Notes: generated from the sequence alone by a model not told the origin. A stretch of 64,000 bases of DNA from Burkholderia lata (GCF_000012945.1 NC_007509.1:992001-1056000), one strand, 5' to 3'; numbered from the stretch's first letter, positions 29,856 through 39,257 are shown. A program made the numbers and translations.

Positions 29856-30851
29856 TCATGCCGATTGCGTGGACGCCGGCGCCGCCGCTTCCGCGTCGGG
29901 CGCACGGTCGTCCGCGTCGTCGTCCACCGTACGCGGCGACAGCCTGCCGCGCAGCAGCGCGTAATAGAACTGCCGGTACGTGCGGTGGTAGTAGCGAATG
30001 CGCGGCCCGATTGCGCCATGCAGGTCGTGCAACCGTTCGATCGGCAAGTTCGGCATCATGTGGTGCTCGACGTGATAGTTGTTGCCGTTCGTGAACCACG
30101 TCATGAACGCATTGCTCTCGATCGTCCGCGTGTTGCGGAACGGATCGGTGCTCGTCAGGTCGCAGCGGTAATGCTCGGGCATCTCGACCAGCGCATGCAC
30201 GGGTGCGGCCACGAACACGAGCGGCACGACCCACACCCACACGACGAACCACGTGTGCAGCGCGAACGACACGCCGGCGAGCAGCGCGATCGCCGCGACC
30301 ATCAGCAGGTGATCGCGGCGGATCGCGCGCGACACCAGCGGGTTGTCGCCGAAGCGTGCGCCCGGCACGACGAGCTTCGCGACGTTCTTCGCGAACTGGA
30401 TATAGTGCGCGGCCATCGACAGCCGCCACACCCACAGCCCGAGATTCACGACGGGACTCGCGCCGTACTGGTCGCCGTAGTCGAAGAACTCCTTGTTCTC
30501 CGGCGTGCCGAGCAGCCGGTGATGGCGCAGGTGGCTGTCCTGGTACGCATGGAACGACACGAGCATCGGCATGCCGAGCAGCACACCGAACACCATGTTG
30601 AGCCGCTTGCTCCTGAACCCCTGGTAATGCAGCGCCTGGTGCTGCAGCTCGACGCCGTGCGCGTACATCGCGCCGATCAGCAGGATGCCGACGACCTTCA
30701 GGACCACAACCGTCGACAGCGCGAACAGCATGCCGTGCGCGATGAGCGCGACGTAGACCGCGAGCTTCAGTGAGAAGACGACGCCGCTCGGGCGGCTCTT
30801 CATGTCGGCAACCGGTTTCTGACGGGCGAGAAGCGATGAGGTGACGGACAA
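29856..30851 (-). CDS. Membrane fatty acid desaturase
   Basis: 331 aa. Three histidine boxes of integral-membrane desaturases are visible: HQALH (71-75), HAYQDSHLRHH (101-111) and YHVEHH (259-264). Membrane helices lie between them. TTG at 30851 is chosen as start because AAGGAGAG precedes it by six bases; Met17 is an in-frame ATG alternative. It would introduce a double bond in an acyl chain at the inner membrane. First gene of the divergent minus operon; one of the original afc genes is, as I recall, desaturase-like. Confidence 0.88.
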   Translation of the reverse strand: MSVTSSLLARQKPVADMKSRPSGVVFSLKLAVYVALIAHGMLFALSTVVVLKVVGILLIGAMYAHGVELQHQALHYQGFRSKRLNMVFGVLLGMPMLVSFHAYQDSHLRHHRLLGTPENKEFFDYGDQYGASPVVNLGLWVWRLSMAAHYIQFAKNVAKLVVPGARFGDNPLVSRAIRRDHLLMVAAIALLAGVSFALHTWFVVWVWVVPLVFVAAPVHALVEMPEHYRCDLTSTDPFRNTRTIESNAFMTWFTNGNNYHVEHHMMPNLPIERLHDLHGAIGPRIRYYHRTYRQFYYALLRGRLSPRTVDDDADDRAPDAEAAAPASTQSA

Positions 30852-31221
30852 AATGCTCTCCTTGGCCGGACCCTGCCCGGCACGATGACGCGGCGACACT
30901 GGCGCGCTGCCGGGTTGCAATTCTTCTGTGAGTCGATGCTTCGGACAAGCGAATTTTCCGAACGCATTGCATGACGCCCGCGCATGAGCGCACCACATCG
31001 TGAACTAGACGACCGGTCGAATGCGTACCGACCATTCACCTCGCGCGGGCTCACACGTATACGCACATGGCAACGCCGAGTGGATGCGTGCTGCTCATGC
31101 ATAGCCTGCAAATATTCCGTTTGTCGCGTCATGTCGATCCGGCAAGAATCCCCCTCACTCGACGAACGGCGCCGCCGGCACCGTGGCGCGAGCGGCCGTG
31201 TTCCTCAAGGGGAGAATCCTC
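30852..31221. promoter_or_regulatory. Divergent promoter region of the afc-like cluster
   Basis: 370 bp between the desaturase gene (minus) and the acyl-AMP ligase gene (plus). It must contain both operon promoters. It holds the inverted repeat listed separately. No clear lux-type box (CTGT-N10-ACAG) was found in it. Confidence 0.6.
30940..30962. promoter_or_regulatory. LysR-type operator candidate in the divergent promoter
   Basis: TTCGGA-N11-TCCGAA: a perfect 6-11-6 inverted repeat, the classic LTTR recognition geometry, about 90 bp upstream of the desaturase start and 260 bp upstream of the ligase start. The spacer is AT-rich (GCGAATT). The natural ligand is the adjacent ShvR-like regulator. 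Confidence 0.55.
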
Positions 31222-32985
31222 GTGACGAAGTGCGCATCCACCATTCATCGCCTGATCGAATCGCTCGAGGACGTCGCGGGCGCCATGCATCGCATGACGT
31301 TCGTCGACGACGCCGGCAACGAGGCGAGCATCACGTACCGGCGCTTCGCGGAAGAAGTGTTTCGCCAGGCCGGCGCGCTGCGCGAACTCGATGTGCGCGA
31401 GAACGACCTGGTGATGCTGGCCTTGCCCGCGTCGGTCGAGCACGCAGCCGCGATGATGGCCTGCGTGATGACGGGCGCACTGCCCTGCACCGTGCCCGTT
31501 CCCGCGCGCCGCGCCACCACCGGGCGCCAGGTGATCGACGTCGCTTGCGAGCTGTACCGGCCGCGCCTCGTCATCGCCGCGGACGCGCAATCGGCCGCAT
31601 GGCGCGACGACGCGTTTCCCGCTTCATCCACGCGGGTCGTCGATCTCGACACGCTGTCGATCGTCGCGGATGCCGGTGCACGTGCGCTGATCAGCGGGAA
31701 GCATGGCCGCGATCCGCATCATGTCCAGCTCACGTCGGGCTCGACATCGCATCCGAAGGCCGCGGTACTCAGCCACGAGAACGTGATCGCGAACGTGCTC
31801 GGCATCGGCGGGTCGGTGCGGTTCGACCTCGCGGCCGGCGACGGCACCGCGTCGTGGCTGCCGCTCTATCACGACATGGGGCTGCTCACGCTGCTGTCGA
31901 ACATGCATTACCGCGCGCCGCTGCTGATGATGCAGCCGAACAGCTTTATCCGGAATCCGCTCGGCTGGTTGAAGCGCATCGCGTCGGCACGCGCAACGAC
32001 GACGTCGGTGCCGACCTTCGCGCTGCGCTATTGCGTGCGCCGTTTCAATGCCGCCGCGATGGAAGGCGTTGATCTTTCCGCGTGCCGCAACATCTTCATC
32101 GGCGGCGAACGCGTGGACGACGCGACGCTGCGCGACTTCACCGCGACGTTCGAACCGTACGGCCTCGCGGCATCGGCGCTGCAGCCGTGCTACGGAATGG
32201 CCGAATCGACGCTTGCGGTGTCGATGCATCGTGCGTGGCACGAAGGCACGGTCGATGGCGCGCCGTACGTGATCGCCGATACGCTCGACCGGCGCGCGCT
32301 GATCGAGCGCCGCGACGCGCAACCGGCCGCCGCGAACGACGGCGCCGACACCGACACCGAAACCGTGCTCGCGATGGGCACGCCGATCGAAGGCATGGCG
32401 TTCCGGATCCTGGACGACGGCGACCACCCGCTGGCGAACCGCGCGGTCGGCGAAGTCGCGATCCGCGGCACGTCGGTGATGCTCGGCTACCTGAATCCCG
32501 ACGATGGCTCGATCGCCGCACCGCTGACGGCCGACGGCTGGTTCCGCACCGGCGACATCGGCTACGTCGCCGACGGCCAGCTCCATATCCTCGGGCGCAA
32601 GAAGGAAGTCATCATCATTCGCGGCAGCAACTACTTCCCGCATGAAATCGAGGAAGCGCTGGCCTCCCATCGCACACTGCGCAAGAGCACCTGCATCGCG
32701 TTCGGGCTGCCCGACCCCGAGACCGGCACCGAGCGGCTGGTCGTCGCGATCGAGGCGCGGCCGGTCGATGCGACGCCGCAGACGCGCGCCGAGTGCCAGC
32801 AGCTGCTCGCATCGCGGATCGGTTTCGCCGCGCAGGATCTGTGCTTCGTCGAACCCGGCTCGCTGCCGCGCACGACGAGCGGCAAGCTGCAACGCCTGAA
32901 GTGCCGCGACCTCTATGCGAACGGCGCGCTGTCCGTCATCCACGCAACGGCCGCCGCCGAAGCCGGCCAGGGAGCGTACGCATGA
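31222..32985 (+). CDS. Fatty acyl-AMP ligase (FAAL-like)
   Basis: 587 aa from GTG at 31222 (TKCASTIHRLIES), preceded by AAGGGGAG; upstream in-frame starts lack a site. ANL superfamily signatures: QLTSGSTSHPKAAVLSHEN (about 169-187), the core motif with the non-canonical STSHPK form common in FAALs, YGMAESTLAVS, WFRTGDIGYVADGQL and C-terminal TTSGKLQRLK. FAALs activate free fatty acids as adenylates and load them on acyl carrier proteins; the ACP at 38111 is the obvious acceptor. First gene of the plus-strand operon. Confidence 0.9.
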   Translation: MTKCASTIHRLIESLEDVAGAMHRMTFVDDAGNEASITYRRFAEEVFRQAGALRELDVRENDLVMLALPASVEHAAAMMACVMTGALPCTVPVPARRATTGRQVIDVACELYRPRLVIAADAQSAAWRDDAFPASSTRVVDLDTLSIVADAGARALISGKHGRDPHHVQLTSGSTSHPKAAVLSHENVIANVLGIGGSVRFDLAAGDGTASWLPLYHDMGLLTLLSNMHYRAPLLMMQPNSFIRNPLGWLKRIASARATTTSVPTFALRYCVRRFNAAAMEGVDLSACRNIFIGGERVDDATLRDFTATFEPYGLAASALQPCYGMAESTLAVSMHRAWHEGTVDGAPYVIADTLDRRALIERRDAQPAAANDGADTDTETVLAMGTPIEGMAFRILDDGDHPLANRAVGEVAIRGTSVMLGYLNPDDGSIAAPLTADGWFRTGDIGYVADGQLHILGRKKEVIIIRGSNYFPHEIEEALASHRTLRKSTCIAFGLPDPETGTERLVVAIEARPVDATPQTRAECQQLLASRIGFAAQDLCFVEPGSLPRTTSGKLQRLKCRDLYANGALSVIHATAAAEAGQGAYA

Positions 32986-33692
32986 CGGCCACCCCACTCA
33001 CGCCGGTGCTCGAACTGCGCGACGTCTCGCGCGTGTACGAGGGCGCGGGCCGCGTCGTCGCGGTGCGCGGCGCGACGATCTCGATCGGCCAACGCGATGT
33101 CGTCGCGCTCGTCGGCCCGTCGGGCAGCGGCAAGAGCACGCTGCTCAACCTGGCCGGCTTTCTCGACGTGCCGAGCAGCGGCGAACGCTGGCTCGAAGGC
33201 CGCCGGATCGACGATGCGCCGGACACGCTCGAACGGATTCGCCGCGAGCGCATCGGCTTCGTGTTCCAGCAGTTCAACCTGATACCGGTGATGTCGGCGC
33301 TCGAGAACGTCGAGCTCGGCTGCTTCGCGTGGGGCACGCCGCGCACGCGCCGCGAGCGCGCCCGCGCGATGCTCGACGCGGTGGGGCTCGCCGCGCGCGA
33401 ACGCCATCTCCCCGGCGAGCTGTCCGGCGGCGAGCAGCAACGGGTCGCGCTGGCCCGCGCGCTCGCCAAGGAGCCGGCGATCGTGATCGCGGACGAACCG
33501 ACCGCCAGCCTCGACAGTACCAACGCACGCGCGGTGGCCGAGCTGATCCTCGACACCAACCGCACGCTGGGCACCGCCTTTCTGATTGCGTCGCACGACG
33601 ATCGTCTGTGCGCGCACCTGCCGCGTCGCATCGAGATGCGAGACGGCGTACCGGGAGAGAATCGTGAACTGGTCGACGTTTGCGTGGCGTAA
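32982..33692 (+). CDS. ABC transporter ATPase, LolD/MacB type
   Basis: 236 aa. Walker A GPSGSGKST (45-53), Q-loop FVFQQFNLIP, signature LSGGEQQRVALARAL, Walker B IVIADEPTASLD and the H-loop IASHDD. The subfamily works with FtsX-type permeases to move lipoproteins, lipids or small molecules out of the inner membrane rather than importing. ATGA overlap with the ligase; its stop lies 29 bp inside the permease gene. Confidence 0.93.
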   Translation: MTATPLTPVLELRDVSRVYEGAGRVVAVRGATISIGQRDVVALVGPSGSGKSTLLNLAGFLDVPSSGERWLEGRRIDDAPDTLERIRRERIGFVFQQFNLIPVMSALENVELGCFAWGTPRTRRERARAMLDAVGLAARERHLPGELSGGEQQRVALARALAKEPAIVIADEPTASLDSTNARAVAELILDTNRTLGTAFLIASHDDRLCAHLPRRIEMRDGVPGENRELVDVCVA

Positions 33693-34881
33693 CCTCTGGC
33701 GCAACAAGCGCCGCACCGTGCTGACGATGGCGATGATCGGCGTCGCCGCGTTCGCGTCGAGCCTCGCGCTCGGCTATGTGATCGCGACCTTCGACGCGGT
33801 GCGCGAAGGGTCGATCGACAGTGGCGTCGGCCACGTGCAGGTGCTGCACCACGGCTATCTCGACCTGATCGGCGAGCGGCCGCTGCAGTACGGGCTGACC
33901 GCCGACGAACAGGCCACCGCGACGCACGCGATCGCGGCGCTGCCCGGCGTCGCGACCACCGCGCGCGGCATCGACTTCGACGGGCTGATCTCGAACGGCG
34001 ATCTCAGCTACGGCTTCGTCGGCGAAGGCATCGAGCCGAACCGCGAGCCGCCCGGGTTCTTCGACTATCACACGGTGCTGTCGGGCCGCTACCTGTCGCC
34101 AACGAATCCCGGCACCGAAGTCGTCGTCGGCGCGGAACTCGCGCGCAAGCTCGGCGTGCACGTCGGTTCGGTCGTGCAGCTGATGGCGTCGACCGCGCAT
34201 GGCGGCATCAACGCGACCGATGCGCAGATCGTCGGCGTGATGAGCACCGGCAACAAGGACGTCGACGAGCGGATCGTCAACGTGACGTTCACCGCCGCGC
34301 AGGCGCTGCTGCGCACCGACCGCGCGTCGCGCATCGCGGTGTTCCTGTCGGACACCGCACACACGCCGGCCGCCGCCGCGACGCTACGCGCCGCGCTGCC
34401 GACGCTCGACGTGAAGACCTGGGACCAGCTCGTGTCGCTCTATCACCAGGTCGTCGCGCTGTACAAGAACCAGTTCTCGGTGTTCGGCGCGATTCTCTGC
34501 CTGACGATCCTGCTGTCGATGAGCAACTGGATCCTGATGAGCATCGTCGAACGCCGCCGCGAGATCTCGACGCTGCGCGCGCTCGGCGTGCCGGCCGCCA
34601 CGGTGCGTGGCGTGCTGATCCAGGAGACCGCCTTCCTCGGCCTGCTTGGCGCGGCCGCCGGCATCGCGGTGGCGCTGCTGACGATGGTCGCGCTCAATCA
34701 CGCGCAGATCCACCTGCCCCCGCCGCCCGGCCGCGTGAAGTCGATCCTGCTCGAATTCACGGTCTCGCCGGCCGCCGTGGCCGCCGTCGAAGGCGCGTTC
34801 GTCGTGCTCGGGGTGGCTGCCGCGCTGCTCGCGACGCTCGGGCTCGCCAAACGCAACATCCTCGAAGGACTCGCCCCATGA
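33664..34881 (+). CDS. FtsX/LolE-type ABC permease
   Basis: 405 aa from GTG at 33664 with GGGAGAGA upstream. One N-terminal helix (about 18-40), a periplasmic domain of about 230 residues, then three C-terminal helices. MSNWILMSIVERRREISTLRALGVPAATVRGVLIQE is the FtsX-domain signature of LolC/E and MacB. With the ATPase and the downstream LolA-like protein this forms a Lol-like extraction device, probably for the lipid product of the cluster. Confidence 0.92.
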   Translation: MNWSTFAWRNLWRNKRRTVLTMAMIGVAAFASSLALGYVIATFDAVREGSIDSGVGHVQVLHHGYLDLIGERPLQYGLTADEQATATHAIAALPGVATTARGIDFDGLISNGDLSYGFVGEGIEPNREPPGFFDYHTVLSGRYLSPTNPGTEVVVGAELARKLGVHVGSVVQLMASTAHGGINATDAQIVGVMSTGNKDVDERIVNVTFTAAQALLRTDRASRIAVFLSDTAHTPAAAATLRAALPTLDVKTWDQLVSLYHQVVALYKNQFSVFGAILCLTILLSMSNWILMSIVERRREISTLRALGVPAATVRGVLIQETAFLGLLGAAAGIAVALLTMVALNHAQIHLPPPPGRVKSILLEFTVSPAAVAAVEGAFVVLGVAAALLATLGLAKRNILEGLAP

Positions 34882-35618
34882 TTCGCATTCGCCACCTGGC
34901 CGCCGCGCTCGTCGCATGCGCGCCGCTCGTTCATGCCGCCGACGCCCCGACGGCCCAGACCATGCTCGCCCGTGCCGACGCGTACCGCAGCACGGCCGCC
35001 GATACGCAGACGAACATCCAGATCACGAACGAAGTCGGCGGACAGTCCGGCGATGCGACGCGTTATCTCGTCTACACGCGCGGCAACGGCGACACGCTCG
35101 CGCTGACGCGCAGCGGCGAGAACGACGGGCAGAAATACCTCGCGACGACGCGTGGCCACTGGTTCTACGTGCCGAACACACGCAGCGCGGTCCGCATCAA
35201 CGGGATGCAGCGGCTGCAGGGCGAGGTCGTGATCAGCGACATCACGCGCACGCACTGGGCGGACAGCTATCACGCAGCGGCAGCGGCCGGCGCGACGACG
35301 ATCGCCGGCAAACCGGCCACCGAGCTCGACCTGACCGCGACCGATCCCGACAACGTCTACCCGACGATCAAGCTGTGGGTCACGCCCGACACCGACGTGC
35401 CGGTGCGCGCGCAGTTCTTTCTTGCCAGCGGCCTGCTGTTTCGCAGTGCAGATTTCTCGACACCGGTCGATGCCAACGGGCGCAAGGTGATTCGCAAGAT
35501 CACGTATCGCAACGAGATCGAAAAGCAGCGCGCGAGCGTCGTCGACATCCTCGACGGCCAGCCGCGCAAGATTCCGTCGGGCTGGTTCAACCCCGACACG
35601 CTTGCCGATGGCCAGTGA
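34878..35618 (+). CDS. LolA-like periplasmic protein (outer membrane lipoprotein-sorting family)
   Basis: 246 aa with a signal peptide (cleavage near residue 20, LVHA-AD). TMLARADAYRSTAADTQTNIQI and KYLATTRGHWFYVPNTRSAVRI, followed by repeated beta-strands and KLWVTPDTDVPVRAQFFLASG, fit the LolA/LolB half-barrel fold of the 'outer membrane lipoprotein-sorting protein' group. Family members carry acylated cargo across the periplasm. ATGA overlap with the permease supports a joint function. Confidence 0.82.
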   Translation: MIRIRHLAAALVACAPLVHAADAPTAQTMLARADAYRSTAADTQTNIQITNEVGGQSGDATRYLVYTRGNGDTLALTRSGENDGQKYLATTRGHWFYVPNTRSAVRINGMQRLQGEVVISDITRTHWADSYHAAAAAGATTIAGKPATELDLTATDPDNVYPTIKLWVTPDTDVPVRAQFFLASGLLFRSADFSTPVDANGRKVIRKITYRNEIEKQRASVVDILDGQPRKIPSGWFNPDTLADGQ

Positions 35619-36927
35619 CCACGACGCCCATGTCGACGCCCATCGTGACCGCCTCCGTCCATCATCCGGCCGCATCTGGCCCGCCGCCGTGCTCGCCGTC
35701 CCGCTCGCGCTCGGCTGCACGCTCGCGCACGGAGAATCGCTGATGGAACAGTTGAGCACGCTGAACGGCATCGCTTACGCACGCACCGTCGACAGCATGG
35801 ACGGGCACGCGCTGCTAGGGAACCTGATCGGCGACCAGCCGCGCAACCTGCAGGAAGCGGGCCTGCTCGCACGCATCGACGGCGAGAACCTGTTCATGAA
35901 CGCGCGTGCCGTGGCCAGCAACCACTCGCTCGGCGCGCAGGCCACCCGCTTCAACGAGGCCGGCGTGCGCTATGCGTTCGACAACGGCATCACGCTGACC
36001 GCCGGCAAGCGGATCGATCCGCTCGACACGTCGCAAGCGTTCTTTCCGCTCGGCTTCTTCCAGAAGCGCGCCGCGACGGCCGACATCTACGACCGCTACG
36101 GCGACGTCGAAGGCACGCCGCTCGTCGAAGCGAAATGGGCCGGTGAACAGACCACGCTGCAGATCATCGCCGGTGAAAACCGCACGCTGCGCAGCGACGT
36201 CGACAACCGCGACGTGCAGGGCGCGACGCAGCTCGTGCGCGGTGCGTACAACTGGTCGGGCGGCTCGGCCGCGTTGCTCGCCGGCCGGCATGCGGGCCGT
36301 GGCGGCGCCGGTGCGACGCTGTCGTTCGACGTCGCGCGCTCGAACACCGTCTATGCGAGCGCGTGGCTCGAGCGCGGCACGACGCGGCCGCTGCCGGCCT
36401 TCATCGCGAACGGCACGCCACTCGATTCGCCCGCCGCGTACGACGCGGTCGATCGCCGCAATGACCGCCAATACATGTGGCGCAGCGCGGTCGGCATGCA
36501 AAGCGCGCTGCCCGGCAACTTCTCGCTGATCGTCGAGTGGTCGCACGACGAGGCACGTTACGACGCGAACCAGTGGCGCCAGATGGTCGGCGCGGTCCGC
36601 GCGAACAATGCGCTGCTGCCTGTCGCACCCGGCGCCGCGTTGGGCGGCCTCGGCGGCACGGCCGATTTCGTGAGCGTCGACGGCAACCTGCGCGACTACC
36701 TGTTCGCACGGCTCGGCAAGAAGATCGGCCGCGTCGAGTACTCGCTGCGCGGCGTCTATTCGCCGCAGGACAAGGGCCTGCTTGCGATCGCGCAGGTCGT
36801 CGCCGACGTGAACAAGCGCGTAAGCGTCGATGTCGCGGTCACCCGCGCGTTCTCCGACAGCAACTCCGAGTACCGGATGGTCGGTCTCGGCACCCGTATC
36901 GACGCCGCCGTGCGCGTGCGCTTCTGA
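35608..36927 (+). CDS. Outer-membrane beta-barrel protein
   Basis: 439 aa from ATG at 35608. Hydrophobic segment AAVLAVPLALGCTLAHGES after a 25-residue hydrophilic lead is a long signal sequence. The mature part has alternating strands with aromatic girdle residues (NLFMNARAVASNHSL, GVRYAFDNGITLTAGKRIDP, VEYSLRGVYSPQ) and ends RVRF, a C-terminal phenylalanine typical of barrel insertion by BAM. It overlaps the LolA-like gene by 11 bp, giving a route inner membrane-periplasm-outer membrane. No named family was recognised. Confidence 0.72.
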   Translation: MASDHDAHVDAHRDRLRPSSGRIWPAAVLAVPLALGCTLAHGESLMEQLSTLNGIAYARTVDSMDGHALLGNLIGDQPRNLQEAGLLARIDGENLFMNARAVASNHSLGAQATRFNEAGVRYAFDNGITLTAGKRIDPLDTSQAFFPLGFFQKRAATADIYDRYGDVEGTPLVEAKWAGEQTTLQIIAGENRTLRSDVDNRDVQGATQLVRGAYNWSGGSAALLAGRHAGRGGAGATLSFDVARSNTVYASAWLERGTTRPLPAFIANGTPLDSPAAYDAVDRRNDRQYMWRSAVGMQSALPGNFSLIVEWSHDEARYDANQWRQMVGAVRANNALLPVAPGAALGGLGGTADFVSVDGNLRDYLFARLGKKIGRVEYSLRGVYSPQDKGLLAIAQVVADVNKRVSVDVAVTRAFSDSNSEYRMVGLGTRIDAAVRVRF

Positions 36928-36942
36928 CAGGAACCCTGCCCC

Positions 36943-38052
36943 ATGTCCACGCTTTCCGTTCCCGCTTCGTCCGCCGACCCGCTCGCGACTGCACCGCTGC
37001 TGCTGCGCGTGGCCGACCAGGCCGCGTATCCGGTACTGCGCCACTTCGACACGATCGCGTCGCTCGGCACGCCGCCGCGCGCGGCCGCCCGGCTGGTTGA
37101 AGCCGCCGCCGTGCGGCTGCTCGACAGCGAGATGGTGATCGCGCTGCATGCGGCCACGCCGGACGTGCTGCCCGATTCGTCCGCGTCGACGCCGCTGCAA
37201 CACGACGAAGCGCCGCTCACCGAAGCGCTGCTCGAACAGATCGGCCGCGAGGGCTTCCATCACCTGTTCAAGCCGTTCATGCGCGCATTCATCCGCATCA
37301 TGTTCGGGTTGTTCTTCTCGGACGACCAGAACCGTCGCGCATGCGACTGCATCGACAGCGGCCACAACTTCGCGTTCCTGATGAGCGACGGCGGCGGCCC
37401 GACGCTCGCCGCATGGCGCACGGTCGTGCGCAGCGACGACAACGGCCTCGCGCTCACCGTCGACAAGGTATGGGGCATCGAAGCGCATCGCGACTGCATG
37501 GCGGTGGTCGCCGCGCGGTTGCCGGGCGTGATGTTCCCGGCCGCCTACCTCGTGTGGCCCGACGAGTACCGCAAGCTGAAACGCATGACCTGCGGCGCGC
37601 CGTTCCTCGCGGGCAACCTGCAGCTCGCGAACGTCGGCGGCCAGGTGCGCGTGAGCGCCGAGGATCGCCTGCGGATCGGCGGCCCGACCGTGTTCAACAA
37701 ATACCTGACCGTCGTGCGCCCCTACTTCGTCCGCGCGCTGATGGCGCACGTCGACTGGCTCGAACGCACCGGCCGCGTCGAACTCGATGCCGACGCACGC
37801 GCCGTACACCAGTTCATCGCCGACGCCGCCCGTAGCCAGACCGACGACGCGCACTACAGCTTCGGCAAGGTGCAGCGCGTGCTCGCGATCAAGCTGCTGT
37901 CGAACGAGTTCCTGACGGCGCTCGTGCGCGACGGCAGGGTCGCCACTTTCGACGACCAGCGCGACCTGCTGGCGTTTTCGAAGATGGAAGGCAGTTCGTA
38001 CCGTTGTTATCACGAGCTTCGCAAGAGCCTGCGCTGCGAAGCCGGCAGTTGA
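36943..38052 (+). CDS. Divergent acyl-CoA dehydrogenase-like protein
   Basis: 369 aa. The middle part (DGGGPTLAAWRTVVRSDDNGLALTVDKVWGIEAHRDCMAVVAARL) resembles the acyl-CoA dehydrogenase beta-domain, where 'T-x-A ... G-x-K-x-W-I' contacts FAD and substrate. GGPTVFNKYLTVVRPYFVRALM begins the helical C-terminal domain. The usual catalytic glutamate motif near the C-terminus was not found, so it may be inactive or use another base. It is the sixth gene of the plus operon, just before the ACP. Confidence 0.55.
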   Translation: MSTLSVPASSADPLATAPLLLRVADQAAYPVLRHFDTIASLGTPPRAAARLVEAAAVRLLDSEMVIALHAATPDVLPDSSASTPLQHDEAPLTEALLEQIGREGFHHLFKPFMRAFIRIMFGLFFSDDQNRRACDCIDSGHNFAFLMSDGGGPTLAAWRTVVRSDDNGLALTVDKVWGIEAHRDCMAVVAARLPGVMFPAAYLVWPDEYRKLKRMTCGAPFLAGNLQLANVGGQVRVSAEDRLRIGGPTVFNKYLTVVRPYFVRALMAHVDWLERTGRVELDADARAVHQFIADAARSQTDDAHYSFGKVQRVLAIKLLSNEFLTALVRDGRVATFDDQRDLLAFSKMEGSSYRCYHELRKSLRCEAGS

Positions 38053-38110
38053 CCCACGCGACAGGCCGATCGATCCCGATCAACCCACTTCATTATCAGG
38101 AGCTCCTCTC

Positions 38111-38365
38111 ATGACGACCCAGAACGTTCCGGCCGACGCGCTCGACATCCTGTCCCGCGAAGTCGCGAAGATCCTCAATGTCGAGACCGTCGACACCGAC
38201 GCCGGCATCGGCGAACTCGGCATCGATTCGCTGAACATCGTCGAACTGATCGTGTTCTGCGAACAGCTCTACGGTTCGATCGATCCGGAAGCGCTGAACA
38301 TCACGCAGTACACGACGCTGCAGCAGCTCGACGCGCAACTGCGCCGCCAGCAGCACGCCGCCTGA
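38111..38365 (+). CDS. Acyl carrier protein
   Basis: 84 aa. The phosphopantetheine site is LGIDSLNIVEL with Ser40; acidic helix II follows. Stand-alone type II carrier, preceded by AGGAGCTCCTCTC before the ATG. It most likely holds the acyl chain activated by the FAAL at 31222 while desaturases and KAS III-like enzymes work on it. Confidence 0.93.
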   Translation: MTTQNVPADALDILSREVAKILNVETVDTDAGIGELGIDSLNIVELIVFCEQLYGSIDPEALNITQYTTLQQLDAQLRRQQHAA

Positions 38366-38372
38366 CACGACG

Positions 38373-39257
38373 ATGCTCGCGCCCCTTGCGACCGTGGCGG
38401 CCCCCGCCGCCGAGCCGGCCCCGGCGACCGCGCTGACCGTGCAGGCGCTCGCGTACCGGCGCGTCGCGCCGTCGCGCGACGGCGCGGCCGTGCCGCTCGA
38501 CGACACGGCCCGCGCGATCGGCACGCTCGCGTGTGCCGAACGCGAGCGGCTGTGCGGCGCGGTCGGCGCGGACGACTACGTGGTCAGCTCGACGATCCTG
38601 TCGATGCTGCTGATGAACGATTCGCCGCAGCATCGCGTGTTCGCGCAGGCGCTTGCCGGTGCGAACGACTACACGCCCGACTGGATGACCTGCTCGTACG
38701 AATGCGCGGGCTGGGGCTACGTGTTGCGCCGCACACTCGCGACCGCGGCCGAAACCGGGCCGCGCACGCTGCTGCTGCAGATCGTCGACATCGACGTGCA
38801 CGGCTTCACGTACTGGCACGGCAACCCCGCCTGGGGACGTTCGGGCTTCGGCGTGTGCTCGCTGCTCGTCGACGTCGGCCGCGAAGCGGCGCCGTCCATG
38901 ACGTCGGTGCTGGCCGATGCCGCACCACCGGCCAGCGCGGTCGTGCGGCTGGGCCGCGACATCCGCACCTTCTGCGCGGCCCGCCCCGGCTTGCAGGCGG
39001 CGCTGCCGTTCTTTCCGGCCACGTCGCGCCGCGCGCTGCTCGCGTCCGTCGGCAAGACGCCGCTGCTGCCGGACGGTCACGGGCTGTTCGGTCATGCGTT
39101 CGGCAGCGATCCGTGGCTGTCGGTGCTGCTCGCGCATCGCGACGGCGACACGCCGCGCCGTGCGGCCGTTTGCTCGCTCGCGCTGAACGGCTATTACGCG
39201 GTTGCCGACGTCGCGTTCGCGCCGGACGCGACGTTCTCTCTCGACGACGAGGCGTGA
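38373..39257 (+). CDS. KAS III-like (thiolase-fold) condensing protein, divergent
   Basis: 294 aa. SYECAGWGYVLRRTLATAAETGPRTLLLQIVDID aligns well with the FabH active-site helix (ACAGF... LVVGSDV), placing Cys111 as nucleophile. SGFGVCSLLVDVGR matches the FGDGAGAAVL segment, and AAVCSLALNGYYAVADVAF matches the last strands of FabH. In the place of the FabH Asn motif (GNTSA) it reads GHAFGS, so the catalytic Asn is replaced by His. It is shorter than FabH. It starts 8 bp after the ACP gene. Confidence 0.6.
   Translation: MLAPLATVAAPAAEPAPATALTVQALAYRRVAPSRDGAAVPLDDTARAIGTLACAERERLCGAVGADDYVVSSTILSMLLMNDSPQHRVFAQALAGANDYTPDWMTCSYECAGWGYVLRRTLATAAETGPRTLLLQIVDIDVHGFTYWHGNPAWGRSGFGVCSLLVDVGREAAPSMTSVLADAAPPASAVVRLGRDIRTFCAARPGLQAALPFFPATSRRALLASVGKTPLLPDGHGLFGHAFGSDPWLSVLLAHRDGDTPRRAAVCSLALNGYYAVADVAFAPDATFSLDDEA

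Noticed and set aside
35815-38013. 732-aa open frame on the minus strand
   Set aside because: Antisense to the outer-membrane barrel and dehydrogenase-like genes; no family features.
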